A stretch of DNA of 7,861 nucleotides from CALVNN01 sp964393975 (GCA_964393975.1 CAYMVO010000028.1:1-7861), one strand, 5' to 3'. Numbered from the stretch's first letter, positions 1-6,013 are shown. Notes: generated by a model not told the origin, from the sequence alone. Numbers and translations are program-made.

Positions 1-1
1 A

Positions 2-1381
2 ACGATAACGAAAGGTGATAACATAGAGTCAGTGACAGTAACAGTCACTACAAACAGAGAAACTATAAAGAGTGGAGACTTAGTCCCTGTAGGTGCTACT
101 CTCACTATTGCGGTTACCCCTGCTAGCGGTTATAAGGCGAGTTGGACAATAACAAGTGGTGGTGTAACACTTGATGCTAATGAGACTAATATTACTGCAA
201 ATGACGATATAATAATATCGGTGACCGCTAGACAACTTAAAAATTGTTTGGTTAGTTTCACACAAGATGAAAACATTTCCGCAGTGACCGTTACTTCTGC
301 TGATGGGGAGCCTATCTCTAGCGGTGATTATGTGATAGAAGATTCTGTACTAAGTATAACTATTACACCTGCTAGTGGATATATAGCGAGCTGGACAGTG
401 ACGAATGGTACCACTACTGAGAGCGCTAACGCTACGAGCGTGACCGTAAAAGGTGACGTGACTATAAACGCTAAAGGTTTGTTGTATGTGTTTGGACAAT
501 ACACTAGTGGTACTTTTGCGAACTACTACTATGTAGATATGGGTACTTATCCACAGGCATTGTATACGGGTAGCGCTACAATGATTCAAGTGAGTGGTGA
601 GACTTATACTCTAGACGGTACACCTTGTAACGTCTACACAGACGGTACGGATAAGTATGTGAAGTTTACAACGACTGATGCGAATAGCGATTATTACTCT
701 GAAGCATGGTATGCAGGCTATCAGGGAGAACATTACTACAAGATAGAGCCGGTACGTTGGGTGATACTAGGATACGGGAATGGTAATTCGTATGCAAGTG
801 GTGATATTACGAGTTGTACAGATACAGAGCTAACGTTTAGCGCTAATGTGACTAGTGAGGAGAAAGATAGTGGTCTACTAGTCCTCAGTGAAAAGGTATT
901 GGTACAGCAAGTGTTTAACTCGACTACTGATAAAGGCAACCAGTGGAGTACGAGTGATATAAGAACATTTATGAAAGATACACTCATAAATGAACTATTT
1001 ACAGAGACTGTGCGAGAAGACTACCTAAAACCACAAACATTAACGACGACATATTATGACAGTGCTAATAGCAAAGCGGCCCAGTCCACTACGACGGACC
1101 AACTCTTCCTCTTGGGAACATCACAAAGTACTTATGTTGATACATTTAATGTAAATACCTACTTAAGTGAAAGCTCATTAAAGATATCAAAAGCGAGTGA
1201 TCTAGCCTTTGCTACAGGATGTGATAACTCTTCTAACTACACCTATTGGTGGCTTCGTGCGGGCCGCTATTCTTATGCTCCCTACGCGTACTACGTCTTC
1301 GATTCTGGCATTGTCTACTACAACATTGTCGACCGCACGTACGTCGGCGTCCGTCCTGCTTTCGTATTGAAGGTAGCGTAG
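2..1381 (+). CDS. Surface/secreted protein with InlB-like repeats and DUF6273-type C-terminus, 5' partial
   Basis: The reading frame is open to the left edge, so the start codon and any signal peptide lie outside; the GTG at 32 is only an internal valine. The 459 visible residues fall into two parts. First come two tandem repeats of about 83 residues (nt 20 to about 475) sharing VTVT, SGD and TPASGYxASWT, as in divergent InlB B-repeats that form stalks on Gram-positive surface proteins. From about nt 480 follows a module with YVDMGTYPQ, EPVRWVILG, WWLRAG and, at the very end, GVRPAFVLK, which I recognise as the DUF6273 pattern, probably a C-type-lectin-like fold. No LPXTG anchor or C-terminal membrane segment is present. 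Codon use changes abruptly in the last 39 codons before the end (see the variable-region entry). The role is probably adhesion or ligand binding outside the cell; the ligand is unknown. A terminator follows, so it is transcribed apart from the downstream genes. Confidence 0.85.
   Translation, partial: TITKGDNIESVTVTVTTNRETIKSGDLVPVGATLTIAVTPASGYKASWTITSGGVTLDANETNITANDDIIISVTARQLKNCLVSFTQDENISAVTVTSADGEPISSGDYVIEDSVLSITITPASGYIASWTVTNGTTTESANATSVTVKGDVTINAKGLLYVFGQYTSGTFANYYYVDMGTYPQALYTGSATMIQVSGETYTLDGTPCNVYTDGTDKYVKFTTTDANSDYYSEAWYAGYQGEHYYKIEPVRWVILGYGNGNSYASGDITSCTDTELTFSANVTSEEKDSGLLVLSEKVLVQQVFNSTTDKGNQWSTSDIRTFMKDTLINELFTETVREDYLKPQTLTTTYYDSANSKAAQSTTTDQLFLLGTSQSTYVDTFNVNTYLSESSLKISKASDLAFATGCDNSSNYTYWWLRAGRYSYAPYAYYVFDSGIVYYNIVDRTYVGVRPAFVLKVA
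20..475 (+). repeat. Two tandem InlB B-like protein repeats
   Basis: Unit 1 starts at the Asn codon at 20 and unit 2 at the Asn codon at 272. The core DNA cctgctag is found at 119 and again at 368, an offset of 249 bases (83 codons), with one codon of length difference near the unit start. Both units read (D/E)NI..VTVT, then SGD, then TPASGY.ASWT. The DNA copies have diverged in synonymous positions, so the duplication is not recent. More units may lie to the left of the window. Confidence 0.8.
1247..1363 (+). other. Probable DGR variable region (VR) at the 3' end of the surface gene
   Basis: This runs from the WW of WWLRAG to the F of GVRPAF. Of 117 bases only 15 are A, about 13 percent in an otherwise A-rich genome. 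None of the 39 codons ends in A, and all but five (two TGG, two GCG, one ACG) end in C or T. Invariant-looking codons GCG, GTC, GGC, GTC, GTC and ACG are separated by runs of NNC/NNT codons (Tyr, Phe, Asp, Ser, Asn, Arg, Ile). Changing the first two bases of those codons to AA would give an AAY-rich template. This is the signature left by adenine-directed mutagenesis in diversity-generating retroelements, whose targets are usually lectin-fold C-termini. Neither the template repeat nor the reverse transcriptase is in the window, so the call is an inference. Confidence 0.6.
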
Positions 1382-1442
1382 AGTGAGATGTACGGCTATT
1401 TTATAGAGTGGAATTAGACGTTAGAGAGAGTTAACCTTTTAG

Positions 1443-1482
1443 ACAAATCGTTATACATTTATGTATAGCGGTTTGTTTTTTT
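1443..1482 (+). terminator. Rho-independent terminator after the surface protein gene
   Basis: A 15-base-pair stem pairs 1443-1457 with 1462-1476, including two G-U wobbles, and is closed by a TTTA loop. It is followed by a run of seven T (1476-1482). It lies 62 bases after the stop codon and insulates the surface gene from the mrnC cluster. Confidence 0.88.
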
Positions 1483-1663
1483 GTGCTCTTTATTAAAAGA
1501 TTGATATATGGTGGGAATAAGCTAACGCTATCGCACCTGTGATATTGTACCGCACCCGTACTACTTCGTAGTACTCTGCGCTGGTTTCGGTGACGGTTTG
1601 AGGTTAATACATTTGAGGAAGTGGACTGCTGGAGACGAGATACTTTTTATTGTTCGGTTTTTG
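1483..1663. other. Intergenic stretch with a compact hairpin; no gene seen
   Basis: The whole gap between the surface gene and mrnC is 317 bases. Besides the terminator and the mrnC promoter it holds a more GC-rich patch at about 1530-1600. In it, GTACTAC (1558-1564) and GTAGTAC (1568-1574) form a perfect 7-base-pair stem with loop TTC, extended after an internal bulge by CGCA (1551-1554) and TGCG (1577-1580). The nonamers CGCACCTGT (1532) and CGCACCCGT (1551) are near-repeats. I see no start-plus-SD reading frame and no tRNA or known riboswitch. The hairpin has no T-run, so it is not an intrinsic terminator. Confidence 0.5.
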
Positions 1664-1692
1664 TTGACTTTTTGGTGAGAAAATAGTATACT
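1664..1692 (+). promoter_or_regulatory. Sigma-A-type promoter of the mrnC-rlmB-sigH-dnaX cluster
   Basis: The -35 box TTGACT (1664-1669) and the -10 box TATACT (1687-1692) are separated by exactly 17 bases; each matches five of six consensus positions. Transcription would be expected to begin about seven bases after the -10 box, which is the A of the mrnC ATG at 1699. The mRNA would therefore be leaderless or nearly so. Confidence 0.82.
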
Positions 1693-1698
1693 AAAGGG

Positions 1699-2118
1699 AT
1701 GAAAAGTTTTTATATTGATAGTGATTTAAATAAAGATCCTTTTGAGGTGTTGCAATATAGTGCATTGGCGCTAGCGTTTGTTGGTGATGCGGTGCATTCT
1801 CTTTATGTGAGAACGAGATTGGTGCTAGTAAAGGATATAAAGGTAAACGATTTGCAAAAAAAGACAAGTAGTGTCGTACGAGCGACTAGTCAAAGTGGAT
1901 TTTTAGAAAGCGTTATGGACACACTTAGTGATGATGAGATTGCATTAGTGAGACGAGCTAGAAACACGCATACAAACAATATAGCAAAGAGTGCGACTGC
2001 AAAAGAATACAAACTTAGCACAGCATTTGAGGCGTTGATTGGTTATTTGTATCTAAGCGGGCAAGTGGAAAGGATGAATAGATTTTTAGAAAAGTCATTT
2101 GAGGAGAAAGTATGTTAA
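1699..2118 (+). CDS. mrnC: Mini-ribonuclease III
   Basis: Mini-III is an RNase III catalytic domain without the double-stranded-RNA-binding domain; in Bacillus subtilis it removes the ends of the 23S rRNA precursor. The 139-residue length is typical. The first signature is ALALAFVGDAVHSLYVR (residues 22-38), with the metal-binding Asp30; the second is YKLSTAFEALIGYLYLSG (104-121), with Glu111. The basic RRARNTHTNN (85-94) between them is also typical. The family usually has GDAVYE, while this protein has GDAVHS. The ATG at 1699 is the first in-frame start after a TAG at 1684. The purine run AAAGGG touches it with no spacer, and the -10 box ends six bases before it, pointing to leaderless initiation. 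The 3' end overlaps rlmB by seven bases. In many Firmicutes cysS precedes this gene; here the surface gene does. Confidence 0.93.
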   Translation: MKSFYIDSDLNKDPFEVLQYSALALAFVGDAVHSLYVRTRLVLVKDIKVNDLQKKTSSVVRATSQSGFLESVMDTLSDDEIALVRRARNTHTNNIAKSATAKEYKLSTAFEALIGYLYLSGQVERMNRFLEKSFEEKVC

Positions 2119-2834
2119 TAAGTGGTAGAAATAGTGTACGAGAGGCGGTCAGAAGTAGTACTAAAATAAACAAAATCTACATACAAAAAGATGTTTTAGG
2201 TAATGAAAATAACGAACTCATTGAGGAGATATTGAGCAAAAAATATGATGTGCAATTTTTGCCTAAAAAGTCTATGGATGCAAAAGCGGAAGGTAGACAT
2301 CAAGGGTTCATTGCTGAAGTGGAAGATTACAAGTATCACGATCTGGATAAAGCCATTGGTGAAGTAGGCGCGCGTGGGGAAGAGCTTTTTGTGGTTATGC
2401 TAGATGGGATAGAGGATCCGCATAATTTGGGTAGTATAATAAGGTCGTGTGAATGTGCGGGGGTGAGTTTTGTCGTGATAGATTCGCACGATGCTTGCCC
2501 TGTAAATGCCACTGCTATAAAGGTTAGCGCCGGCGCAATAAATCATTTACCTATTGTGAGAGTCAACAACCTAAACAATGCAATTAAAAGACTTAAGGAG
2601 TGCGGTGTATGGGTGTATGGTTGTGAGCTTGGTGGTAAGAGTATGTATAATATTGATATGTGTGGTGATATTGCTATCGTTATTGGCAGTGAGGGGCGAG
2701 GTATAAAGAGGCTCACAAAAGAACTTTGCGATGATGTTTTTACTATTCCTATGTTTGGTAAAGTAAATTCGCTCAATGCGTCAAATGCGACCGCGATCAG
2801 TCTATATGAGGCGGTTCGCCAAAGGAGAAGTTAG
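2112..2834 (+). CDS. rlmB: 23S rRNA (guanosine-2'-O)-methyltransferase RlmB, SpoU/TrmH family
   Basis: This SAM-dependent enzyme of the SPOUT (trefoil-knot) class methylates the ribose of a guanosine in the peptidyl-transferase region of 23S rRNA (G2251 in E. coli). The 240 residues fit the family. An N-terminal substrate-binding domain begins with the typical GRNSVREAVR (5-14). The three SpoU motifs follow: DGIEDPHNLGSIIRS (98-112) with catalytic Arg111, IGSEGRGI (191-198), and IPMFGKVNSLNASNATAISLYE (212-233), which forms the knot. The ATG overlaps the end of mrnC, and GAGGAG at 2101-2106 serves as SD with a 5-base spacer, so the two genes are probably translationally coupled. The other candidate, a tRNA-specific TrmH, is less likely given the N-terminal domain and the mrnC neighbour. 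Confidence 0.92.
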   Translation: MLISGRNSVREAVRSSTKINKIYIQKDVLGNENNELIEEILSKKYDVQFLPKKSMDAKAEGRHQGFIAEVEDYKYHDLDKAIGEVGARGEELFVVMLDGIEDPHNLGSIIRSCECAGVSFVVIDSHDACPVNATAIKVSAGAINHLPIVRVNNLNNAIKRLKECGVWVYGCELGGKSMYNIDMCGDIAIVIGSEGRGIKRLTKELCDDVFTIPMFGKVNSLNASNATAISLYEAVRQRRS

Positions 2835-3401
2835 ATGGATGACATTACAAAAGCAAAGAACGATGAAAAGTCGTTAGAGGAAGTATTAAATGTTTATGCG
2901 CCGATAGTGAGAGGTGTTGCGAGAAGATATTTTTTACTAGGTGGGGAACAAGAAGACTTGATTCAAGAAGGTATGGTTGGACTTTATCAAGCGATAATGA
3001 CTTATGATGAAAAAAATGGTGCGAAGTTTAAGACTTATGCTATTAATTGCATTGATAATAAAATCAAGACAGCTATCAAAAAAGCGAATAATCAAAAAAA
3101 TATTGCCCTAAATCAATACACCACTATTTTAGATGAACTAGATGAGGGTGAAGAAGGGTATATAGTGATTAGTAGTGATTTGTCACCGGAAGAGAACTTT
3201 TTGAGGATACAGCGTAATAAACAAATAGTGGAAAAGTTAAAATCTAATCTTAGCGTGGAACAGCGTAAAATACTTTCAATGTATTTACAAGGGCGAAAAT
3301 ATGCTGAAATTGCTATTGCACTTGACACCACCACGAAACACATTGATAATAGTTTGATAAAGATAAAAAAAGTTTTATCTACTTTTAAGGATAATTTGTA
3401 A
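2835..3401 (+). CDS. sigH: RNA polymerase sigma factor, SigH (sigma-30) family
   Basis: An alternative sigma-70-family factor of 188 residues. Region 2 is at about 17-88, with the core-binding segment DLIQEGMVGLYQAIMTYD (41-58) and the promoter-melting and -10 recognition segment FKTYAINCIDNKIKTAIKKAN (65-85). An acidic linker with ELDEGEEG (101-108) replaces region 3. Region 4 is at about 135-182, with the helix-turn-helix YAEIAIALDTTTKHIDNSLIKIKKVL (156-181); its K.IDN.L...K..L ending is characteristic of SigH. In Bacillus SigH controls entry into sporulation and competence; the regulon here is unknown. The protein is somewhat shorter than the Bacillus one. The start follows the rlmB stop with no gap; AAAGGAG at 2821-2827 lies inside rlmB. 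The yacP gene found between rlmB and sigH in Bacillus is absent. Confidence 0.85.
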   Translation: MDDITKAKNDEKSLEEVLNVYAPIVRGVARRYFLLGGEQEDLIQEGMVGLYQAIMTYDEKNGAKFKTYAINCIDNKIKTAIKKANNQKNIALNQYTTILDELDEGEEGYIVISSDLSPEENFLRIQRNKQIVEKLKSNLSVEQRKILSMYLQGRKYAEIAIALDTTTKHIDNSLIKIKKVLSTFKDNL

Positions 3402-3412
3402 AGGAGAGTTGA

Positions 3413-4522
3413 ATGGGACATTTGGCATTATATAGGCAGTTTAGACCTAAAACATTTGATGAGGTTATTGCACAAGACACTATAGTCAATACATTAAAAA
3501 ATCAAGTCACTACCGGCGAGATAGGGCACGCTTATTTGTTTACAGGTTCGCGAGGGACTGGAAAGACTACTTGTGCGAAGATTTTTGCAAAAGCGATTAA
3601 CTGTTCGAACCCGAAAAATGGATCCCCTTGTGGCGAGTGTGAAAACTGCAAAGCGAACGAGGGACTTAGTATGGATATAGTGGAGATTGATGCGGCGTCA
3701 AACAATAGCGTTGAGGACATCCGTGATATTGTAAACAATTTGAAGTTTTTACCAACAAGTGGTAAATACAAGGTTTATATTATTGATGAAGTACATATGC
3801 TTTCCATTAATGCGTTTAATGCGTTGTTAAAGAGTATTGAGGAACCACCTGAGTATGTCGTTTTTATTTTGGCGACGACCGAAGTATACAAAATACCTAA
3901 GACAATTTTGAGTCGTGTGGTGAGGTTCGATTTTAAACTTGTCAGCGTGGATGATTTATGTAAACTACTTAGAAAAGTGTTTGATGTTAGCGGTATAAAG
4001 GCGGATGGTGAAGCGATTATGGCTATTGCTCGTAGTGGTGAAGGGAGCGTGCGTGATACCCTTAGTATTGCTGAGGGCGTAAGCGCCTATGCTTATAAAG
4101 ACATTACATATCTAGATGTGCAAAATGCTCTAGGGTTAAGCGATTTGGATACACTTATAAGACTCACCGAATATATAAATCAAGGCAATTTGGGCGAGCT
4201 GTTTAAATTGACTAGCGAACTATATAATAGTGGGAAAAATATGGCTGTCTTAGCAAAAGATATGACTGTGCATTTTAGAAATTTACTTGTTATAAAATCG
4301 ACCACAGAGGCGAATATTATCTTGTATTTACCTAAGGATGATTTTGATAGGTTGTTAGCACAAGCGGAAACTATGGATAGTGGCAGGCTTTTGTTTTATT
4401 TGAAAAAATTTACCGATATTGAGGCTGATTTGAGATACTCTATTAGTCCTAGAATGCTTGTGGAGATGACGGCGTTAGATTGCGTGAGGGAGACAAACGA
4501 TAAACTAAAGGTGTTACCCTAA
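3413..4522 (+). CDS. dnaX: DNA polymerase III clamp-loader subunit DnaX, short (gamma-like) product
   Basis: This is the ATPase of the clamp loader, which opens the beta ring and places it on primed DNA. The 369 residues cover the AAA+ module and collar domain III: Walker A GSRGTGKT (45-52), a zinc site with Cys64, Cys73, Cys76 and Cys79, Walker B IIDEVH (123-128), sensor 1 ATTE (154-157), Arg-finger motif SRVVRF (167-172), sensor 2 GSVRDTLS (211-218), and the domain III ending RYSISPRMLVEMTALDCV (341-358). The usual SRCQRF motif reads SRVVRF here, with Arg168 kept. AAGGAG at 3401-3406 gives a good SD, and the gap to sigH is 11 bases. The frame ends in TAA TAA just after domain III, too early for a tau protein. 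The missing C-terminus continues in the +1 frame from 4521. As it stands this frame could encode a complete gamma-like subunit. Confidence 0.93.
   Translation: MGHLALYRQFRPKTFDEVIAQDTIVNTLKNQVTTGEIGHAYLFTGSRGTGKTTCAKIFAKAINCSNPKNGSPCGECENCKANEGLSMDIVEIDAASNNSVEDIRDIVNNLKFLPTSGKYKVYIIDEVHMLSINAFNALLKSIEEPPEYVVFILATTEVYKIPKTILSRVVRFDFKLVSVDDLCKLLRKVFDVSGIKADGEAIMAIARSGEGSVRDTLSIAEGVSAYAYKDITYLDVQNALGLSDLDTLIRLTEYINQGNLGELFKLTSELYNSGKNMAVLAKDMTVHFRNLLVIKSTTEANIILYLPKDDFDRLLAQAETMDSGRLLFYLKKFTDIEADLRYSISPRMLVEMTALDCVRETNDKLKVLP
4507..4522 (+). promoter_or_regulatory. Putative programmed +1 frameshift site in dnaX
   Basis: The sequence reads AAAGGTG-TTA-CCC-TAA. The original frame stops at TAA (4520). 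The continuation frame is closed by a TAA at 4506-4508, so the two can be joined only within AAG GTG TTA CCC. Slippage of the proline tRNA from CCC (4517) to CCT (4518) restores the frame, and the stop in the A site would favour it. The SD-like AAAGGTG ends three bases before CCC, the same visible spacing as in prfB (AGGGGG-UAU-CUU-UGA), although its anti-SD pairing register is about two bases looser. CCC is rare: I count it for only two of about 59 prolines from mrnC through aspS. A one-base insertion or sequencing error is the alternative. Confidence 0.65.
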
Positions 4523-4964
4523 TAATACAATTATTATAAAAGATAAACCTAAAAATGATGATGAAGAAAATTTAAAGCTAGATACAAAACCAATTGAACC
4601 AGTTAAATTGCAAGAGTTAAAAGGCGAGTGTGAGACTTTTGATCAGGTCGCCGGTGCTGAAGTATATAATTTGTGGGGAAAGGTGATATTAAGGCTTAGG
4701 GATGAAAACAATTTTATATTACACGCTATATGTTCAGGACTTAGCGATGTTAGTATTGTTAAAGATAAGTTTGTTGTTAGTAGTGATAACAATGCGGAAT
4801 TGAATATTGTGGAAGAAAATACGGATAAGTTGAATGAGATTATAAAATCACTTGGATATAATCTTAGTGTTGAGGTTAATCATTTGGAGTCGCCGAGGGT
4901 GATAAATGAAAATAATATTCAAATATTAAAAAAAGCGTTTGGTGACGACCTTATTATAGAATAA
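4521..4964 (+). CDS. dnaX: C-terminal (tau-specific) part of DnaX, reached by +1 frameshift
   Basis: These 147 codons follow Pro369 in the +1 frame. A Lys/Asp/Glu-rich linker (about 4521-4607) is followed by a folded region of about 118 residues starting at QELKGE. It contains AEVYNLWGKVILRL and ends in ILKKAFGDDLIIE, the kind of ending seen in C-terminal domains of Firmicutes DnaX. In tau proteins this part binds the replicative polymerase and the helicase. Joined to the first frame it gives 516 residues, close to usual Firmicutes DnaX length. It has no convincing start of its own: no in-frame ATG or GTG precedes the domain, and the TTG at 4608 lacks an SD. Its codon use matches the neighbours and it has no further disruption over 441 bases, which argues for selection on the protein. 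I infer expression as a frameshift product. Confidence 0.82.
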   Translation, partial: NNTIIIKDKPKNDDEENLKLDTKPIEPVKLQELKGECETFDQVAGAEVYNLWGKVILRLRDENNFILHAICSGLSDVSIVKDKFVVSSDNNAELNIVEENTDKLNEIIKSLGYNLSVEVNHLESPRVINENNIQILKKAFGDDLIIE

Positions 4965-5004
4965 ATATAAATCAAATAAAACGACTAATTATAAGTCTTA
5001 GTGC

Positions 5005-5033
5005 TTTACAATTTGGTTCGTTTGTGATAAACT
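5005..5033 (+). promoter_or_regulatory. Probable promoter of ybaB-recR
   Basis: TTTACA (5005-5010) and TAAACT (5028-5033) are 17 bases apart, and TG at 5025-5026 gives an extended -10 element. It lies in the 101-base gap after dnaX, with the start about 25 bases before the ybaB ATG. The -10 box is weak (four of six), so the TG element matters. Read-through from the upstream cluster is also possible, because no terminator follows dnaX. Confidence 0.55.
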
Positions 5034-5065
5034 AAAAAAGAATTTTTTGTATAGGAGATGAATAA

Positions 5066-5374
5066 ATGGGATTTGGCGGATTTAATATGCAGGGCTTGAT
5101 GAAACAAGCACAAAAAATGCAAGAAGATATGTTAAAAGCGCAAGAAGAATTGGAAAATGCTACAGTGGAGGCTACTGTTGGTGGTGGTATGGTCACTGTT
5201 GTTATGAATGGTAAAAAGGACATTCAGAGTGTGAAACTCGCTAAAGAGGTTGTTGATCCTGATGATATTGAAATGTTAGAAGATTTAATAGTCGCTGGAT
5301 TTAAAGAGGCATGCGCAAAAGCTGATGAGTTGTCTCAAAGCAAAATGCCTAGTGGTATCAACGGGTTGATGTAA
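5066..5374 (+). CDS. ybaB: YbaB/EbfC family nucleoid-associated DNA-binding protein
   Basis: A small dimeric DNA-binding protein of 102 residues, the usual family length. The N-terminal Gly/Met-rich segment (GFGGFNMQGLMKQAQKMQEDM, 2-22) leads into a long helix to about residue 31. A beta-sheet core follows (ATVEATVGGGMVTVVMNGKKDIQSVKL, 32-58), then EVVDPDDIEMLEDLIVAGFKEACAKADEL (61-89), which is the family hallmark. Members bind DNA and are thought to help organise the nucleoid or assist RecR-linked repair. AGGAG at 5053-5057 is the SD with an 8-base spacer. The nearer ATG at 5058 is out of frame and gives only a 13-residue peptide. The stop overlaps the recR start in TAATG, so the two are coupled. 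Confidence 0.94.
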   Translation: MGFGGFNMQGLMKQAQKMQEDMLKAQEELENATVEATVGGGMVTVVMNGKKDIQSVKLAKEVVDPDDIEMLEDLIVAGFKEACAKADELSQSKMPSGINGLM

Positions 5375-5970
5375 TGGATAACATTTTAGTGATAGAAAAA
5401 TTAATCAATTGTTTTCAAAAATTACCAGGTGTCGGGTACAAGACCGCTCAACGTTATGCTTATAGGATAATTGATATGGATGAGATTACAGCGATGGAGT
5501 TTGCTAGTAATATATGCGAAGTGAAGCGCAAGGTGAGATATTGTGCTATTTGTGGTAATTTTAGTGAAGACGATGTATGTCCTATTTGCACAAGTGATAA
5601 AAGAGATAAGTCTATTATATGTGTAGTCAAGGATCCAAAGGATGTTGTTGCATTTGAGAGAGTTAAAGATTTTGGTGGCGTGTATCATGTATTGCACGGG
5701 TGTATCAGTCCGCTAGAAAATAAAGGACCTGATGATATAAGAATAAAAGAGTTGGTTATTCGTGTAAGTAAGGATAATGTTAAAGAAGTTATTATGGCTA
5801 CTAATCCCGATGTGGAAGGTGAGGCTACAGCTATTTATATTTCAAAACTTTTAAAACCTTTAGGTGTGCGTTGTACAAGACTTGCACAAGGTATCAGTAT
5901 AGGTAGCGATATTGAATATGCGGATGAGGTGACATTAAGTAAGGCACTTGATCAACGGGTTGAGTTGTAG
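5374..5970 (+). CDS. recR: Recombination mediator protein RecR
   Basis: RecR works with RecO (and RecF) to load RecA onto SSB-covered single-stranded DNA at gaps. The 198 residues match the family: a helix-hairpin-helix with LPGVGYKTAQRYAYRI (17-32), a four-cysteine zinc site CAIC...CPIC (Cys57, Cys60, Cys69, Cys72), a Toprim domain from about 82 with VVKDPKDVVAFE (84-95) and ATNPDVEGEATA (142-153), and the conserved C-terminal RLAQGISIGSDIEYADEVTL (169-188). The ATG shares a base with the ybaB stop and has only a weak upstream GGG, so translation probably depends on ribosomes finishing ybaB. The dnaX-ybaB-recR order is widely conserved in bacteria. Confidence 0.96.
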   Translation: MDNILVIEKLINCFQKLPGVGYKTAQRYAYRIIDMDEITAMEFASNICEVKRKVRYCAICGNFSEDDVCPICTSDKRDKSIICVVKDPKDVVAFERVKDFGGVYHVLHGCISPLENKGPDDIRIKELVIRVSKDNVKEVIMATNPDVEGEATAIYISKLLKPLGVRCTRLAQGISIGSDIEYADEVTLSKALDQRVEL

Positions 5971-5975
5971 TGCCT

Positions 5976-6001
5976 GTAAAATTTAAAGTAGTAAAATTTA
6001 A
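5976..6001 (+). repeat. Short direct repeat before aspS
   Basis: GTAAAATTTAA occurs at 5976-5986 and again at 5991-6001, a 15-base period, ending inside the aspS ribosome-binding site. No terminator or clear promoter is seen in this 43-base gap, so aspS is probably transcribed from upstream. Confidence 0.6.
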
Positions 6002-6013
6002 GGAGAAAATAAA

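Noticed and set aside
1500..1610. A reverse-strand open stretch that translates to a Tyr/Val-rich peptide resembling the DUF6273 end
   Set aside because: It is bounded by stops, has no start or SD, and the resemblance is too short to call a gene remnant.
3532..3771. Reverse-strand open frames across dnaX and the other genes
   Set aside because: They lie antisense to strongly conserved coding sequence and have no family features or ribosome-binding sites.
4398..4412. An A6 run in dnaX (TTGAAAAAATTT) as an E. coli-like -1 slippery site
   Set aside because: The C-terminal part lies in the +1 (or -2) frame, and the continuation frame has a stop at 4506, so slippage here could not reach it.
4608..4964. 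An independent 118-codon gene starting at TTG 4608
   Set aside because: There is no SD before the TTG. The frame is already open from 4509 with coding-like codons, and the product continues DnaX, so a frameshifted continuation explains it better.
5034..5048. AAAAAAGAATTTTTT before ybaB as a terminator
   Set aside because: The stem is only six A-U pairs without GC, and it lies between a probable promoter and the ybaB ribosome-binding site.
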